This document shows, piece by piece, positions 62,129 through 64,000 of a stretch of DNA of 64,000 nt. Every line of letters starts with the position of its first letter. Positions within the stretch are counted from its first letter, which is position 1. The position numbers and the translations under genes were made by a program. Below the pieces are notes generated by a model. That model did no database searches. It saw nothing but the letters and a program-made list of their open reading frames with translations, and was not told the origin of the DNA. Source of the DNA: Paenibacillus oryzisoli (GTDB lineage: Bacteria; Bacillota; Bacilli; Paenibacillales; NBRC-103111). Where the stretch lies: assembly GCF_001653565.1 (NCBI RefSeq), contig NZ_LYPB01000076.1:1-64000 (forward strand). The letters are read 5' to 3'.

Positions 62129-63274
62129 GTGAATATAAATAAGAAGAAGGCAGTTGGGAGCGAAGCAAACCGAGAATCGGTATCAGTTCTTGGAAGGCGT
62201 GCTTTGAACAGAGCCTTACTCGAGAGACAATTGCTGCTGAGACGAGTTCATTTGCCAGCGCTAGCGGTGATTGAGCATTTGGTTGGCATGCAGGCCCAAG
62301 CTCCGAATCCTCCCTATTATGGTTTATGGGCGCGACTTGAAGGTTTTCAACAGGAAGAACTGAGCCTGCTCATTTCAGAGAGGAAGGCGGTGCGTATTGC
62401 GATGATGCGCTCGACGATTCACTTGGTATCAGCTCGGGATTGCTTGGAATTGCGACCGCTAGTACAATCTGTTCTTGAGCGGGGGTATACCGGTACTTAC
62501 AGCAAGAGTCTAGCTGGTTTAGATGAGAATAGGATTGCTTCTGTAGGCCGTGCGCTAGTAGAAGAGGAGCCGTTAACATTTAGCGAACTCGGCAAACGGC
62601 TAAGTGAAGAGTGGCCAGATCGGGATCCGGATGCCCTCTCAGCTGCAATTCGGACATGGGTCCCCCTTGTCCAAGTGCCTCCACGCGGTCTATGGGGACA
62701 GAGTGGCCAAGCTTTGCATACATCGGCTGAGCGCTGGCTGAGCTCGCCTCTCGCATCCGAACCGAATCTTGAACGTATGATTCACCGCTATTTGTCAGCA
62801 TTCGGGCCAGCTTCAATTAAGGATATGCAGGCATGGTCAGGTTTAACTAGGTTGCGTGAGGTCATGGAGAAGCTGCGCCCTCATCTAATTTGTTTCCGAG
62901 ACGAGCAGGGGATTGAATTGTTCGATTTCCCAGATGCTCCGCGGCCAGATCCTGCAATGGCGTCATCTCCGCGATTTTTGGGTGAGTTTGATAATATCCT
63001 ATTGTCACATGCGGATCGCTCACGGATTATTGATGATGCTTATCGCAATCGGGTCTTTACGAAGAACGGTATTATTCGATCCGTGATCCTCGTAGACGGT
63101 TTCGTTTGCGGCATATGGCAAATCAAACGTGGGAGCGGAACAGCAATACTTAGTATCGAACCTTTCAGGCAACTATCTTCTGAGGAACGAGACGAGCTAG
63201 CACTGGAAGGGGCTAAACTACTGACATTTGCAGCGGTAGACGAGCACACCCATGAGATCCAGTTCTTAAGCTAG
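62129..63274 (+). CDS. Winged-helix DNA-binding domain protein (HTH_42)
   Basis: A 381-residue protein that resembles the winged-helix family HTH_42, related to DNA glycosylases of the AlkX/YcaQ type. LNRALLERQLLLRR, GMQAQAPNPPYYGLWARL and IAMMRSTIHLVSARD are in the N-terminal half; LGEFDNILLSHADRSRI is in the C-terminal half. It starts at GTG 62129 with GGGGAGG upstream. Its actual function is not known. Confidence 0.8.
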   Translation: MNINKKKAVGSEANRESVSVLGRRALNRALLERQLLLRRVHLPALAVIEHLVGMQAQAPNPPYYGLWARLEGFQQEELSLLISERKAVRIAMMRSTIHLVSARDCLELRPLVQSVLERGYTGTYSKSLAGLDENRIASVGRALVEEEPLTFSELGKRLSEEWPDRDPDALSAAIRTWVPLVQVPPRGLWGQSGQALHTSAERWLSSPLASEPNLERMIHRYLSAFGPASIKDMQAWSGLTRLREVMEKLRPHLICFRDEQGIELFDFPDAPRPDPAMASSPRFLGEFDNILLSHADRSRIIDDAYRNRVFTKNGIIRSVILVDGFVCGIWQIKRGSGTAILSIEPFRQLSSEERDELALEGAKLLTFAAVDEHTHEIQFLS

Positions 63275-63363
63275 GCGCCATATCCAATGAGTTCAACAAC
63301 TAGCTCAAACTACTAAAACACCCCATTGAATCCTTTTCTGTCGGAAATATTTTACATTATTCT

Positions 63364-63390
63364 TGAAACATTTGAGGGCTCGGGGTCGTT
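63364..63390 (+). promoter_or_regulatory. ECF-sigma-like promoter
   Basis: TGAAAC (63364-63369) and CGTT (63387-63390) with a 17-bp spacer resemble a sigma-W-like ECF promoter. A transcript would start near 63397, 41 bp before the ATG at 63438. Confidence 0.5.
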
Positions 63391-63437
63391 TAAGAGTTGT
63401 TGATATAGATATGTTGTTGAGGTTATAAGGGGGCGTT

Positions 63438-64000
63438 ATGGTGAGAAGAGTCCTGAGTTTGATTCTAATGGTTGTGTTAGGTTGTAGTTTCATAACGATT
63501 TTCCATGCTGCCAATGCCTATGCTTGCTCTTGTGCTATGCCTCAAACTGTGGAAGCTCAGTTTAATCGTTCGGAAGCCGTTTTCGCTGGCCGAGTCCTCG
63601 ATGTGAATGAGCAAAGAAATGTAAATGGGAGTATGACGAAAGCTGCACGATTCGAAGTAAGCCGTATATGGAAAGGCGCCTCCCAATCTCAGTTTATTAT
63701 TCACACGGGAAGTGGTGGTGGGGATTGTGGCTTTAATTTTGAAAAGGGTAAAGAATACTTGGTTTATGCTGGCCGTTCTTCCATGTATGGAGACAAAGAG
63801 TTACTAGTCACAATTATTTGTGATCGAACAGCTGCATTGGATCAAGCGCATGAGGACCTGGCTGTATTAGGTGAGGGGAATGTGCCAACCAAGAAAGTTC
63901 AACTGGAAGGTGAACTGTCACGAATGCAGCCTGTTGCCTTGGTTGCGATAGTTGGTTTCGTTCTGGTAGGGACGTCCATTGTTTTTATTCGGCGAAAATG
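63438..64000 (+). CDS. Secreted NTR/TIMP-like protein with C-terminal anchor (at window edge)
   Basis: An open frame from the ATG at 63438 (GGGGG upstream) to the last base of the window; 187 codons are complete and the last two bases (TG) may begin a stop. A signal peptide ends near AANAYA. The mature protein starts with CSCAMPQTVEAQFNRSEAVF, typical of the NTR/TIMP-like fold, with further conserved Gly and Cys (GGGDCGFNFEKGKEYLVYA). The end has a hydrophobic helix (VALVAIVGFVLVGTSIVFI) followed by RRK, so it is probably membrane-anchored outside the cell. Confidence 0.7.
   Translation, partial: MVRRVLSLILMVVLGCSFITIFHAANAYACSCAMPQTVEAQFNRSEAVFAGRVLDVNEQRNVNGSMTKAARFEVSRIWKGASQSQFIIHTGSGGGDCGFNFEKGKEYLVYAGRSSMYGDKELLVTIICDRTAALDQAHEDLAVLGEGNVPTKKVQLEGELSRMQPVALVAIVGFVLVGTSIVFIRRK

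Overview
The window looks like a chromosome segment of a spore-forming, low-to-medium GC Gram-positive bacterium of the Paenibacillaceae (Paenibacillus-like). The reasons are a KapB homologue, a YhcN/YlaJ-type sporulation lipoprotein, Bacillus-type gene sets (mrfA-mrfB, YfmM/YfmR/YkpA-type ABC-F proteins, YezD, TspO), strong AAGGAGG ribosome binding sites and many GTG/TTG starts. No rRNA, tRNA, CRISPR array or complete insertion sequence was seen. The assignment is by inspection and from memory of the families, not from a search.

Left edge (1-110): the 3' end of a group II intron (domains V and VI) abuts a large minus-strand gene. That gene (94-4659) encodes a secreted protein with a DUF5057-like region and Big-type Ig repeats. 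It is divergent from a type IV pilus operon (4962-12424): pilB, pilT, pilC, one major pilin followed by an internal terminator, prepilin peptidase, a fused PilM-PilN protein and PilO. After a nitroreductase and a small unknown gene comes a DNA-repair stretch: mrfA-mrfB helicase/exonuclease, an Fpg-type glycosylase, endonuclease IV and a cyclic-phosphate-type receiver protein (13515-19298). An ABC ATPase, an RlmM-like methyltransferase, a Ser/Thr kinase with a degenerate MinD-like tail, TspO and a thioesterase follow.

A second filament system, a Tad/Flp locus, runs from about 24170 to 34674: tadZ, tadA, tadB, tadC, a short Flp pilin, three TadE/TadG-like proteins, a CpaA/TadV peptidase and an FHA-domain membrane protein. 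It is preceded by a promoter, a terminator and a 31-codon ORF that look like an attenuator or small RNA. The window therefore holds two separate type IV filament machines, each with its own prepilin peptidase. The Tad locus lies between a kinase gene and an FHA gene, which suggests (inference only) phospho-dependent control.

From 34.7 to 41.5 kb there are three different ABC-F ATPases, interleaved with a Dabb protein and an M42 aminopeptidase. From 41.5 to 49.9 kb there are housekeeping and small hypothetical genes: a thioredoxin-like protein, kapB, a Gfo/Idh/MocA oxidoreductase, a TRIC-type channel, a sporulation lipoprotein and a MoxR ATPase with a VWA partner. From 50.1 to 64 kb come purT, a second thioesterase, DUF817, a complete sulfate uptake operon (sbp-cysT-cysW-cysA order, minus strand) with a clear promoter, two alpha/beta hydrolases, YezD, a SnoaL-like protein, an AraC regulator, an SDR enzyme and a winged-helix protein. 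The last gene is secreted and NTR/TIMP-like; it reaches the right edge and has an ECF-sigma-like promoter.
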